DNA of 32,548 nucleotides from an uncultured Saprospiraceae bacterium (GTDB lineage: Bacteria > Bacteroidota > Bacteroidia > Chitinophagales > Saprospiraceae): positions 1 to 32,548 of the forward strand of contig CALLXF010000062.1 in the NCBI GenBank assembly GCA_938015805.1, written 5' to 3'. The position numbers and the translations under genes were made by a program. This document shows, piece after piece, positions 16,430 through 24,839 of this stretch (positions are counted from its first letter, which is position 1; every line of letters begins with the position of its first letter). The notes beneath the pieces are model-generated. The model saw only the letters and a list, made by a program, of their open reading frames with translations. It was not told the origin of the DNA and did not search any database.

Positions 16430-17432
16430 TATACTATTTATAGCTAGGCAATCTGGATCAGCCGCTGCATTTACTCCAGTTATTAATGAATTAAAAGAAG
16501 GTTATTCCTGTGGACTTTTAGCCTTTAAACATGCTCATACCTATTGGGAAAACCAACAACTTATCTCAACAAAAATTAGCCGTTTTGAGGATGTTGAATT
16601 TATAAAAAAGCCTGACATCATTGTCTCTGGTACGTCTCTTAAAACTAAAGACGATAACAAGTTTTGGGAATACGCTAAAGAAAATAATATTCCAAGTATC
16701 GGATTTGTAGATAGCTGGTCGAGCTATTGGCAAAGATTTACTTCTGATATAAATTCCAGTAATTGGGATTATACTCCAGATGTTATTGCTACTATAGATG
16801 ATTTTATGTCTCAAAGACTTATTCAACTAGGAGCACCCGAAAGTAAATTAAGGATTACAGGAAGTCCGTCCTTTGACACACTCATTGATCAATATCAGAG
16901 TTCCAATGTCAAAAATTTAGAAAACGATAAGAGAATACTTCTCATTATGGATCCATTAATGGATCTATATGGAAAACAGACAATATCTAAAATAGGTTAC
17001 ACTGAATATCAGTTTTTACGCAACAGTTTACAAGCTATGGTCGATATAGATTTTAAGGGAACAATAGAACTTAGATTGCACCCAAGGGAAGCTTTACATA
17101 AATATGATCATTTGATACAAACTTATAAATCCTTAAAGATTATTGTTTCTGATATAAGCAAAAATAAAATCGAAAGCCTCCAAAAGGCAGACCTTGTTCT
17201 AGGTATGAATTCCATTTTACTTTATGAGGCAGGTATCATAGGTAAAAATGTCTGGAGCTATCAGGTCAACGCAGTCGAAGTATCCGACATTGTTAAAAAC
17301 AGATTGTTTATTAATATTATTAATAATTTGGAAGATATTAAAATTGGCTTAATGAGTAAGAATCAAAATAAATTATCACATTATAAAAAGAGTTCATTAA
17401 CAACATTAATTAAGAATAATATCAATGGATAA
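16410..17432 (+). CDS. GT-B-like protein, candidate nonulosonate transferase
   Basis: The 340-residue protein has the look of a GT-B fold: an N-terminal NILFIARQSGSAAAFTPVI, a second domain starting near residue 175 (RILLIMDPL), and the loop GMNSILLYEAGIIGKNVWSY at 265-284. HPRE at 224-227 resembles the HP motif that binds CMP in several bacterial sialyl- and Kdo-transferase families. It lies between the aminotransferase and pseF, which makes CMP-Pse. I infer a glycosyltransferase, possibly using CMP-Pse, but a NeuC-like hydrolase relative is also possible. The ATG at 16410 overlaps the previous gene by 20 bases; a GTG or TTG further upstream would run deep into that gene. Confidence 0.6.
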   Translation: MNQTLPNILFIARQSGSAAAFTPVINELKEGYSCGLLAFKHAHTYWENQQLISTKISRFEDVEFIKKPDIIVSGTSLKTKDDNKFWEYAKENNIPSIGFVDSWSSYWQRFTSDINSSNWDYTPDVIATIDDFMSQRLIQLGAPESKLRITGSPSFDTLIDQYQSSNVKNLENDKRILLIMDPLMDLYGKQTISKIGYTEYQFLRNSLQAMVDIDFKGTIELRLHPREALHKYDHLIQTYKSLKIIVSDISKNKIESLQKADLVLGMNSILLYEAGIIGKNVWSYQVNAVEVSDIVKNRLFINIINNLEDIKIGLMSKNQNKLSHYKKSSLTTLIKNNING

Positions 17433-18129
17433 AAATTGTTTAGCAATAATTACTGCAAGAGGAGGAAGTAAAAGAATTCCTCGAAAAAATATTAAATCCT
17501 TTAATGGCAAACCTATTATCCATTATTCTATTGAAGCTTCACTTGGTGCTAATTGTTTTTCTAAAGTAATGGTTTCTACAGATGATGAAGAAATTGCAAC
17601 CATTTCTAAAGAGGCCGGTGCAGAAGTCCCTTTTTTCAGATCAGAGAAAAACGCGGATGATTATTCTACAACCGCAGATGTAATTATTGAGGTTATTGAG
17701 GCGTATAAAAAGACAGGTAAAACATTTAAGTACGCATGCTGTATTTATCCTACAGCTCCATTTATCAGTTCAGAAAAATTAGATTCTGCTTATAAATTAA
17801 TTATAAAGAAGCAAGCTAAGTCCGTTGTACCCGTGGTACGATTTGGATTTCCTATTTTAAGATCTTTTAAAATGGAAGACGGTCTGGTTTCTATGAATTG
17901 GCCAGAACATATGATGACACGTTCTCAGGATTTGAATCCTGCTTTTCATGACGCAGGACAGTTTTACTTTCTGGATGTTGATTACTTCTTAGAACATAAA
18001 AAACTTTATACTGACAAAACAGTAGGTATCGAAATGGCCGAATCAGAAGTTCAAGACATCGATACTTTAGAAGACTGGAAATTAGCAGAAATTAAATATA
18101 AATTGATGCAAGAAAATAACCTCGTATGA
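17425..18129 (+). CDS. pseF: Pseudaminic acid cytidylyltransferase
   Basis: It activates pseudaminic acid with CTP to CMP-Pse. The signature ARGGSKRIPRKN is at residues 11-22, and STDDEEIA near 50-57 and YPTAPFIS near 109-116 belong to the CMP-sugar synthetase family. At 234 residues it has the normal length. The QDIDTLEDWKLAEIKY ending is typical. The ATG at 17425 overlaps the previous gene by 8 bases. Its stop overlaps the following GNAT gene (ATGA). With pseB, pseC, pseG-pseH and pseI it completes the pathway. Confidence 0.93.
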   Translation: MDKNCLAIITARGGSKRIPRKNIKSFNGKPIIHYSIEASLGANCFSKVMVSTDDEEIATISKEAGAEVPFFRSEKNADDYSTTADVIIEVIEAYKKTGKTFKYACCIYPTAPFISSEKLDSAYKLIIKKQAKSVVPVVRFGFPILRSFKMEDGLVSMNWPEHMMTRSQDLNPAFHDAGQFYFLDVDYFLEHKKLYTDKTVGIEMAESEVQDIDTLEDWKLAEIKYKLMQENNLV

Positions 18130-18656
18130 AAGAACTCGTGTTTTTAGAAACAGAACGCTTGCTACTTCGTCCACTATCATTATGTGACTTAAATGGAAAT
18201 TATAAAAATTGGTTAAACGATAAAGAGATTGTTCAGCATAATTCTCATGGCAGATTTCCTCAAACAGATGAAAGTCTTAAAAACTTTATAAGTTCAGCTA
18301 ATCATACTGGACGGATAGTTTTAGCTATTATCGCTAAAGATTCAAAAGTACATATTGGGAATATTAGTCTTCAGGGAATTAACTGGGTCGATCGCAATGC
18401 TGAAATTGCGTTTTTACTCGGAGAAAAAGAATATTGGGGTAAAGGAATTATGGGAGAAGCAGGAAAAGCAATGATCGATCATGCATTTATAACTCTTAAT
18501 TTACATCGAGTACATTGTGGTACCAGTACTGAAAATAAAGGAATGCAACGGTTAGCAGAAAAACTAGGCATGTCAAAAGAAGGCGTTAGAAAAGAGGCCA
18601 TTTTTAATGATGGTAAATACCATGATATTATCGAATTTGGAATAATAAATAACTAG
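18126..18656 (+). CDS. GNAT-family acetyltransferase (RimJ/RimL type)
   Basis: A 176-residue acetyltransferase with the opening LETERLLLRPL of the Acetyltransf_3 group. The acetyl-CoA loop is in EKEYWGKGIMGEAGKAMIDHAF near 96-117, and TENKGMQRLAEKLGM at 135-149 closes the fold. The tight ATGA overlap with pseF makes it part of the island. It could be the true PseH, making the GNAT domain fused to PseG serve another step, or it could acetylate an amino group installed by the extra aminotransferase. The sequence does not decide between them. Confidence 0.85.
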   Translation: MKELVFLETERLLLRPLSLCDLNGNYKNWLNDKEIVQHNSHGRFPQTDESLKNFISSANHTGRIVLAIIAKDSKVHIGNISLQGINWVDRNAEIAFLLGEKEYWGKGIMGEAGKAMIDHAFITLNLHRVHCGTSTENKGMQRLAEKLGMSKEGVRKEAIFNDGKYHDIIEFGIINN

Positions 18657-19174
18657 TGCGAAAATATTGGTCTTTTGTTTGGCAAATAAACTTCTGGATT
18701 AAATTTTCTAGATTTTTATTTTATAATATTCCCGTACTTGGAAAAGGGCTTAGTTATTTTTTAGATCGTTTTATCTTTTTCATCTACGGTATAGAATTGA
18801 TGGCATTTTCTATCAATGTAAAGTACTTAAGTATTCCTCATCCGAATAGTGTATTACTCGGAGGAAATGGTATAAAATCTTCAGGAAGAGTTGTTATAAT
18901 GAGTGGTGTGAAATTCGGAGGAAAAACACCCACTGATCCTACGTATTTGAGAAGACACAAAATATCCGAGGTTTTTAGAATAGGCGATAATGTCGTTATA
19001 GGATCCAATGTTTGTTTACTAGGTCCTTTAGACATTTGTGATAACGTCATTATTGGAGCGATGTCATTAGTTAATAAATCAATTACTGAACCTGGTGTAT
19101 ATGTTGGAATACCTGCAATAAAAGTCTCTGACAAAACTACTGAAGATTGGGTTCAACATTTACCAAAAAAATAA
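18656..19174 (+). CDS. Left-handed beta-helix acyltransferase (CysE/WbbJ-like)
   Basis: The 172-residue protein starts with an aromatic, helical N-terminus and continues into hexapeptide repeats (GGNGIKSSGRVVIMSG, then FRIGDNVVIGSNVCLLG and CDNVIIGAMSLVN). VGIPAIKVS near 154-162 is the usual end of such a helix. These enzymes O- or N-acetylate sugars in polysaccharide clusters. The GTG start shares its first base with the preceding stop codon. A charged loop with DPTYLRRHKISE near 92-103 interrupts the helix and may shape the substrate site. A role in acetylating pseudaminic acid or another repeat-unit sugar is inferred from location. Confidence 0.75.
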   Translation: MRKYWSFVWQINFWIKFSRFLFYNIPVLGKGLSYFLDRFIFFIYGIELMAFSINVKYLSIPHPNSVLLGGNGIKSSGRVVIMSGVKFGGKTPTDPTYLRRHKISEVFRIGDNVVIGSNVCLLGPLDICDNVIIGAMSLVNKSITEPGVYVGIPAIKVSDKTTEDWVQHLPKK

Positions 19175-19180
19175 TTTATT

Positions 19181-20029
19181 ATGAGTAGTATTAAATCAGC
19201 ATTATCCTTTTTGAGATGGAGAGTTATAGCTGTTAGGTATATTACAATGATACCTAAAATTAATGCATCCTTTTTTAAGAGTGCAAAAAAGACCACGTCT
19301 CCTGAAGGTAAAGAACTCACTGAAAACGGTTTTATAACTGGAGCAAAATTATCAGACGATAAAATCAAAGAACTTACAGATATCTTTGAACCAAGAAGTA
19401 AGTTAGCTAAGAAAAAAGCAAGCGGACACACTTTTGTCAATTTGGTCAATGAATCAGATATTACTGTTGATAATCCAATTATGAAGTTGGCCTTTTCTAA
19501 AGAAGTCTTAGATCTTGCTATAGACTATTTTGGAGAAAAACTTTCTCTCTATAGCATACAGGTTTTATACTCATTTAAACATGAAGGGACGCTTCGTGCA
19601 AGTCAGTTGTGGCATAAAGATTTTGGAGATTCAAAAACTCAACATTCTATATATTATTTAAACGATCTTCTAGATGACAAAGGAGGACCTTTTGTATTTA
19701 CAGATAAAAGGGATTCCAATAAAATTAACTGGTCGCCATTTATTAGAAGGATTCCAGATGAGCAATTTAAAAAGGAATTAGGTAATGGTATCATCCGTAA
19801 AGTGTATGGAGAAAAAGGTCATAATATACACGTAGATCCTTCCCAATGTTATCATTGCGGAAGTCGATGTTTTACGCCTCGATTAGCAGCATTTATTTCC
19901 TTTAATACTTCTACAGCTTTTGTTGGTTCTGTCCCTTTTATAAATGAAAACAGGAAAAAATTAATTGAAGTTGCAAGTAAATTAAGGCCAGATATATCAA
20001 AAGAATTTTTCAATAAAATAATTAAGTAA
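19181..20029 (+). CDS. Phytanoyl-CoA dioxygenase-like (Fe(II)/2-oxoglutarate) protein
   Basis: The 282-residue protein shows a double-stranded beta-helix pattern with HKD at 145-147 (LWHKDFGDSKTQHSIYYL), matching the HxD iron ligands. A later histidine at 225 in QCYHCGSRC and an arginine at 234 (PRLAAFISF) fit the distal ligand and the 2-oxoglutarate anchor. PhyH-family members hydroxylate or otherwise oxidise diverse substrates. The gene starts 6 bases after the acyltransferase and ends 17 bases before the Pse-associated methyltransferase, so it probably works on the same glycan. Three cysteines or histidines cluster around 223-230 and may bind a metal. The exact substrate is unknown, and the distal histidine assignment is by eye. 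Confidence 0.6.
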   Translation: MSSIKSALSFLRWRVIAVRYITMIPKINASFFKSAKKTTSPEGKELTENGFITGAKLSDDKIKELTDIFEPRSKLAKKKASGHTFVNLVNESDITVDNPIMKLAFSKEVLDLAIDYFGEKLSLYSIQVLYSFKHEGTLRASQLWHKDFGDSKTQHSIYYLNDLLDDKGGPFVFTDKRDSNKINWSPFIRRIPDEQFKKELGNGIIRKVYGEKGHNIHVDPSQCYHCGSRCFTPRLAAFISFNTSTAFVGSVPFINENRKKLIEVASKLRPDISKEFFNKIIK

Positions 20030-20046
20030 ACAATAAAATATTAAAA

Positions 20047-20688
20047 ATGAAAACGAAACAACAAGATTTTTGGGCTGGTGATTTTGGAAAAGAGTATACT
20101 GATAGAAATTCATATTCTAGAGAAGATTACGATACTGTATATAAAGAAACTTGGGGATTTACAAAACATGTCATCAACGAGAAAAGTATCGGTCATTTAA
20201 ATAGAGATATCAAAATTTTAGAAGTAGGATGTAACACAGGAATGCAGCTAAGAGCTCTTCAAGACATGGGATTTAAAAATCTTTATGGAATTGAACTCCA
20301 AAAATATGCAGTTCAAACAGCAAAAAAATATTTAACCGATGTCAATATTATACAAGGTAGTGGATTTGATATTCCATTTAAAGATGGGTTTTTTGATCTC
20401 GTTTGTACAAATGGTGTTTTAATACATATCTCACCTAACGACCATCATAAGATAATGGGAGAAATGAATCGATGTAGCAAAAAGTATATCGGTGGCTTTG
20501 AATACTTCAGTGAAGATATTCAAGAAATATCTTACAGAGGAAATAACGATTATTTATGGAAAGCAAATTTTGCTGAAATATTTAGATCTAATCACAGTGA
20601 GTTAAGTATAGTTTCTACACAAGATTATCCGTACGTTAACGAAGAAAATAAAGGAAATACAGATAGAATGTATTTGTTAGAAAAATAA
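20047..20688 (+). CDS. Pseudaminic acid biosynthesis-associated methyltransferase
   Basis: A class I SAM-dependent methyltransferase of 213 residues. Motif I ILEVGCNTG is at 57-65 and the acidic end of strand 2 is in LYGIELQ at 79-85. The N-terminal QQDFWAGDFGKEYTDRN at 5-21 matches the family I know as the Pse-associated methylase (TIGR03587), which occurs next to pseudaminic acid genes. It presumably methylates pseudaminic acid or a sugar beside it. It is the last gene of the island: a 190-base gap with a terminator-like hairpin follows. Confidence 0.85.
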   Translation: MKTKQQDFWAGDFGKEYTDRNSYSREDYDTVYKETWGFTKHVINEKSIGHLNRDIKILEVGCNTGMQLRALQDMGFKNLYGIELQKYAVQTAKKYLTDVNIIQGSGFDIPFKDGFFDLVCTNGVLIHISPNDHHKIMGEMNRCSKKYIGGFEYFSEDIQEISYRGNNDYLWKANFAEIFRSNHSELSIVSTQDYPYVNEENKGNTDRMYLLEK

Positions 20689-20712
20689 TTGTTTTCGGAT
20701 TTAAATAATTAC

Positions 20713-20752
20713 TCGCTATTCATCTTGCCCTGCTAGATCATTAGCGATTTTT
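20713..20752 (+). terminator. Weak terminator-like hairpin after the methyltransferase gene
   Basis: TCGCTA at 20713-20718 pairs with TAGCGA at 20742-20747. Inside it ATCT at 20722-20725 can pair with AGAT at 20735-20738. Five T residues follow at 20748-20752. It lies 25 bases after the stop codon in the only sizeable gap of the second half. The stem is short, interrupted and low in GC, so termination is likely partial. Downstream, a second small inverted repeat CCTC/GAGG spans 20761-20772. No strong TAnnTTTG promoter was found in the rest of the gap. Confidence 0.35.
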
Positions 20753-20878
20753 AGATCATTCCTCAATCGAGGTAATTCTAATAATATTAGTTTTTAAATT
20801 TTTTCGAAAAGGGGGTTCATGATTATGAAACTATCAATTGAGCCAATTTTATAGACCTAGAGTCAATAATTAATTAAA

Positions 20879-22327
20879 ATGAAACGAAATATTCTGTGCT
20901 TTTCTCGATCGTATCTAGCCTACTTGATGCCTGAGTTTGAAAAGAGAGACGACACTCATAACTACTTATATATTGTTCAAAATAGCAAAGAAGAACAAGT
21001 TGTGAAAGAACGAGGAGGTAACGTAGTTTTCAACATAGAAACATACATAAAAGCACATCTCAAATCAGACAACGCTGAAGAATGGGAAGAACCAAGTGAT
21101 TTTAAAGAACTAACTAATTTTGGTTTTTCTCCAATATATTCTGATCGTTATTTAATTAATTTCTCATTTAAACGTAGACACCAAATTGCAGGAGGTTTGT
21201 TTAAAGGCTTTAGTGATTTGTTTAATAAACTAGATATTCATTACTTAATTAGTGAACCTGTTGCCCTGTTTTCTACGCATATTCTTTTTTATTTAACATT
21301 AAAAAATGGCGGTAATCCAAGACTTTGGAGTTCTACCTTTTTCCCTAACTCTTTCTTGTTTTCAGAAAGAATAACTATTTCTAAATCAATAGACTTAAAG
21401 ATTTCTAAAAGTGAAGATCAGTTAAAGGAACAAAAAAAGGAAATCCTTAGTTATCTAGAAGGTATCATAGAGGATAAAAAAGGTCCTGCATATCATTTCT
21501 CTTTTGCAAAGAAACGTTCTGTTCTAGATACTTTTTTTAAAACCCGCAAAGGGAATTCCCCTATTGTCGTAAAACCAGGTTTAAAATCAATATTTCTTCA
21601 ATTTTTAAGATATGGAAGAGCTAAGGTTTATAACCTTCTGTTTCCAATGATCGGTGATTTCCAAACTGCTGCTTCGTATAAAGAGCATTGGTTCTATTTT
21701 CAATGCTTACTTACCTCTACATCTTATTATGATAAAATGCCAGAGGAATACAATGAAGACGCTGTTATTTATCCACTTCAATATGAGCCTGAAGCATCTA
21801 TTCTATATTTTGCCCCAGATTTTTGTGACCAATTTGTGGTAATCGAAAATATACTAAAATCCCTTCCACATAATAAAATACTTTATGTAAAAGAACACCC
21901 AAACCAATTCGGAGCTTTAGGACTATCTAAATGGAAGACCTTGCGAAAGAAATTCCATAATTTAAGATTTATCTATGGTCGAGAATCTGGAAGAAAATTA
22001 ATAAAATATTGTAATGTCGTTACATGTATTTCCAGTTCAGCTGGAATGGATGGTTTAGTTCTAGGGAAAAGAGTTGTATTAGTGGGAGATGTATATTATC
22101 AAAACTATACGGGGGCACAAAAAGCTCACTCCTATTATGAATTAAATAAAATTCTAAATGATACTTCAACTTACAATTATAAAGGTCATACCCTTGCTGA
22201 AACTGCAGAGGATTTAATGATGTTAGCGGAAAGATCACATGTTGGGTTTCCTTATGCCTCTCCTACGCTATTTGCAGAAGAGAATTTAACTAAAATTGTA
22301 AATGCAATTCAAAAAGAATTTATTTGA
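20879..22327 (+). CDS. Capsule polysaccharide biosynthesis protein (KpsS/KpsC-like GT-B transferase)
   Basis: The 482-residue protein has the layout of the capsule synthesis KpsS/KpsC/LipB group. YPLQYEPEASI at 298-308 opens the C-terminal domain. LYVKEHPNQFG at 335-345 carries the HP motif, and CISSSAGMDGLVLGKRVVLVG at 383-403 is the nucleotide-binding loop. KpsS and KpsC are CMP-Kdo transferases. A relative in a locus that makes CMP-Pse is a strong candidate for a CMP-nonulosonate transferase, though this is inference. The ATG at 20879 follows a 190-base gap. The stop overlaps the TTG of the flippase gene. Confidence 0.75.
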   Translation: MKRNILCFSRSYLAYLMPEFEKRDDTHNYLYIVQNSKEEQVVKERGGNVVFNIETYIKAHLKSDNAEEWEEPSDFKELTNFGFSPIYSDRYLINFSFKRRHQIAGGLFKGFSDLFNKLDIHYLISEPVALFSTHILFYLTLKNGGNPRLWSSTFFPNSFLFSERITISKSIDLKISKSEDQLKEQKKEILSYLEGIIEDKKGPAYHFSFAKKRSVLDTFFKTRKGNSPIVVKPGLKSIFLQFLRYGRAKVYNLLFPMIGDFQTAASYKEHWFYFQCLLTSTSYYDKMPEEYNEDAVIYPLQYEPEASILYFAPDFCDQFVVIENILKSLPHNKILYVKEHPNQFGALGLSKWKTLRKKFHNLRFIYGRESGRKLIKYCNVVTCISSSAGMDGLVLGKRVVLVGDVYYQNYTGAQKAHSYYELNKILNDTSTYNYKGHTLAETAEDLMMLAERSHVGFPYASPTLFAEENLTKIVNAIQKEFI

Positions 22328-23556
22328 GTTTAGTTTCTAAACTTCATTTAAAATATAAATCAAATTCAAAAAACTACAATGCTATCCTAGCAAGGTATGG
22401 TTTGTATTTTTTTGGGTTACTTGATAGTCTGTTATTACCTAAGTTACTAGAATCCGGTATTTATAGTGAATATGAATATTACAAAAATGCTGTTTTTCTT
22501 TTCCCAAATATTATGTTAGGTGCTTATAGTGGATACATGTATGTTAAGTATTCTAAAGGTTACGACTTTTACGACTCCCTCTTTAAAATAGGACTCATTT
22601 TTAGTCTGGTATTCGGACTCATTACGTGCATAATTCTAGGCAATTTTTTTTTAATGGTACCTCTATTGATCATTAATTTTTATGTCATAGTGGAACAAGG
22701 CTTAAAGGTGAGAAAGAAATATATTCAGGCGTTTCTGTTTAAGCCATTGTTGTCTATTATCATATTATCTATAGGCCTCTTTAGTTATTACCATTCTAAG
22801 ATTAATATTAATTCCTCTTCTTTAATATTGACCGTCTTCTCACTTGCTTTTTTGATTTGGCTACCTTTTATATATTCTATAATTCCAAAGAATGTTTTCA
22901 AATCAATTACAAAATTCCAATTTCGTAAATATTACTATTTAGTTTCTAAAATATTTACAGGAACATTGGCTTCACTAGTTTTTGCCCTTGTAATATTTTT
23001 AGAGCGTTTTTTAATAGACAAGTATTATCCTGATTTTCTTGCTGAATATTCTTTTGTGTTTAATCTTGCGCAAATTATAGTAATCATCATGTCGGTATTT
23101 AGTTATATCTCTTCTGTTGAATATGGAGAAAAAATCAATACCATGTCAAGGAAAAGTGTTTTAAAAGATTTCAAAAATTCGCTTTTCATGTTTCTTAGTA
23201 TATACACTTTGTTTATTGGATTAACTTTTATCGTATCCTCCTTTTATCAAGAATTTACTAATCTAGTATGGATGACTGCTCTTTTAGCAATATCGAAAGG
23301 GTTTTTCTTTTTCGTAGGTATTTATAGTCCTATAGCAGTTTACAAAAATTTTAATACTAGGATGTTGAAAACAATAAGCTTTATACTTTGCCTAAATATA
23401 GTTTTTGCAATGCTTCTTATTTATTTTGATTACGACATTCTTTACTTACTTATTCTAAATGCCTTATTCATACTTTCTTATTCCTTTTATATCCTAGATA
23501 TTGTTTTGCGAAGGATTGAGTATAAAGGAACAGCCATTGAAACAAACTTATTTTGA
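22324..23556 (+). CDS. Oligosaccharide flippase, Wzx-like
   Basis: A 410-residue integral membrane protein with about 11-12 hydrophobic segments spread evenly along its length. Basic loops such as KVRKKY and RRIEYKG lie between or after them. The ARYGLYFFGLLDSLLLPKLLESG opening, with an early glycine-rich helix and a YSEYEYYKN-like loop, is usual in MATE/MOP polysaccharide flippases. It would move the lipid-linked repeat unit across the inner membrane. Its length and its place beside a polymerase-like gene support Wzx. The TTG at 22324 overlaps the previous stop (TTGA); no ATG lies close to this end. Confidence 0.75.
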   Translation: MSLVSKLHLKYKSNSKNYNAILARYGLYFFGLLDSLLLPKLLESGIYSEYEYYKNAVFLFPNIMLGAYSGYMYVKYSKGYDFYDSLFKIGLIFSLVFGLITCIILGNFFLMVPLLIINFYVIVEQGLKVRKKYIQAFLFKPLLSIIILSIGLFSYYHSKININSSSLILTVFSLAFLIWLPFIYSIIPKNVFKSITKFQFRKYYYLVSKIFTGTLASLVFALVIFLERFLIDKYYPDFLAEYSFVFNLAQIIVIIMSVFSYISSVEYGEKINTMSRKSVLKDFKNSLFMFLSIYTLFIGLTFIVSSFYQEFTNLVWMTALLAISKGFFFFVGIYSPIAVYKNFNTRMLKTISFILCLNIVFAMLLIYFDYDILYLLILNALFILSYSFYILDIVLRRIEYKGTAIETNLF

Positions 23557-23588
23557 CTAGTTGATTAAATTTACAGACATAGCTTAAC

Positions 23589-24839
23589 TTGAAGGTCATA
23601 GACAAATTTCTTTGTTTCGTTTTTGTTTGTTTTGTACTATTTCCATATATAGAAATAATTCCACTACCATCTTACAATCAACCTTACGCATTTATTTCCT
23701 CTGTTTTTTATTGTTTTATAAACTATAAATTACTGCGTAAATTATTAAATAAAAAAATCGTGCTTTGGGTTTGTTTATTTACTTTAATAGGTTTAATCTC
23801 TTTTTTATTGACCTGCTATCCATACAATGTCTTTCAGGAATATAAATATTTAGTAACCTATTTATCTTTTTCCTCTATTACGGTTGCAAGTATTATTTCA
23901 ATTATAAAACACAAACTATTTGTTCTAAAAATATGCCTTGGAGCATTATTTACTTGGTTCACTATTGCACTTGTCCAAATGGTGTACTCTCCTTCCTTCA
24001 TGACTTCTGTTATCGGGCAATTTGGTCACGGAGCCGAAAATTTAGGGTCTAGTGGAAGAGGTGTATTAGGTCTAGCACCAGAACCCACTCATCACGGATT
24101 TCATATGATTTTTCTTGGGCTTATTCTTTTGGTTTTTAAACAAAGCAATAAACTCGTTCTTCTTTGTATTTTTGAAGCTCTAGTGTTTGCACAATCGTCA
24201 AGTGTATTTATGGCTCTTACGTTGGCATTTGTAGTGTACTTTGTTTTTAGTAGAATGAACATTGTTAAAATAGGAATAATTACAGCCATAGTTCTTAGCG
24301 GACCTAAAATCATGAGTATCATTCTAACCTATTTGCAGGGAATGGGTAATTCAAATCGTATGGGATACCTTCTAAGGTTGTTTATGGAAAACCCGACAGC
24401 ATTACTTGTCTTGGATTATAGCGTAAATAATAGAATAGGTGCTCCAATAGCAACTATTAACTCTATTAGTTCTGATTTCTTTATGCCACATGGTCTTTCT
24501 AATCACACATGGATGATGTATCGACAAGTCATCTTTGATGATAATCCTTGGTTATTTGCATTAAGTCATTCGGGTGTTCCGTCAGGAATAGGTATTATAT
24601 TATATCAATGTGGCTTTATTATGATACCTATTATATTTATCGTATTTAGAAAAATGCTACAAGTTAATGTGGATAAAAAATTCAACTGGTTAAAGGTAAG
24701 TGTTTGCTTTATTATGTTTAATCAATTTACTTTTGCAACACCCATTGTTTGTTTTTTTTTAGGCCTCGCAATAAAAGAGGGGTTTTCAAACATCAAAATT
24801 TCTAATTCCTATTATTCTAAAAAATTGATCGTAGCTTGA
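23589..24839 (+). CDS. O-antigen/oligosaccharide repeat-unit polymerase, Wzy-like
   Basis: A 416-residue hydrophobic protein with roughly 10-12 membrane segments and one long periplasmic loop at about residues 255-320. APEPTHHG at 163-170 resembles the EPS-x-x-G type motif seen in Wzy and EpsF-like polymerases. It would join repeat units carried on undecaprenyl diphosphate. Wzy proteins share little sequence, so the call rests on topology, this motif and the adjacent flippase. The TTG at 23589 is the only start that keeps the first membrane helix (FLCFVFVCFVLFPYIEII). The next gene overlaps its stop (TTGA). Confidence 0.7.
   Translation: MKVIDKFLCFVFVCFVLFPYIEIIPLPSYNQPYAFISSVFYCFINYKLLRKLLNKKIVLWVCLFTLIGLISFLLTCYPYNVFQEYKYLVTYLSFSSITVASIISIIKHKLFVLKICLGALFTWFTIALVQMVYSPSFMTSVIGQFGHGAENLGSSGRGVLGLAPEPTHHGFHMIFLGLILLVFKQSNKLVLLCIFEALVFAQSSSVFMALTLAFVVYFVFSRMNIVKIGIITAIVLSGPKIMSIILTYLQGMGNSNRMGYLLRLFMENPTALLVLDYSVNNRIGAPIATINSISSDFFMPHGLSNHTWMMYRQVIFDDNPWLFALSHSGVPSGIGIILYQCGFIMIPIIFIVFRKMLQVNVDKKFNWLKVSVCFIMFNQFTFATPIVCFFLGLAIKEGFSNIKISNSYYSKKLIVA

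Noticed and set aside
18838-19449. Two 98-codon open frames on the minus strand
   Set aside because: They run antisense to the acyltransferase and dioxygenase-like genes, which have clear family motifs. Their own translations look like no known family.
20761-20772. CCTC/GAGG hairpin as a terminator or operator
   Set aside because: The stem is only four base pairs and no T run follows, so it cannot be told from chance.
20820-20855. Short frame starting ATGATTATG in the gap before 20879
   Set aside because: It encodes only 11 residues with no conserved feature or start signal beyond a G-rich run.
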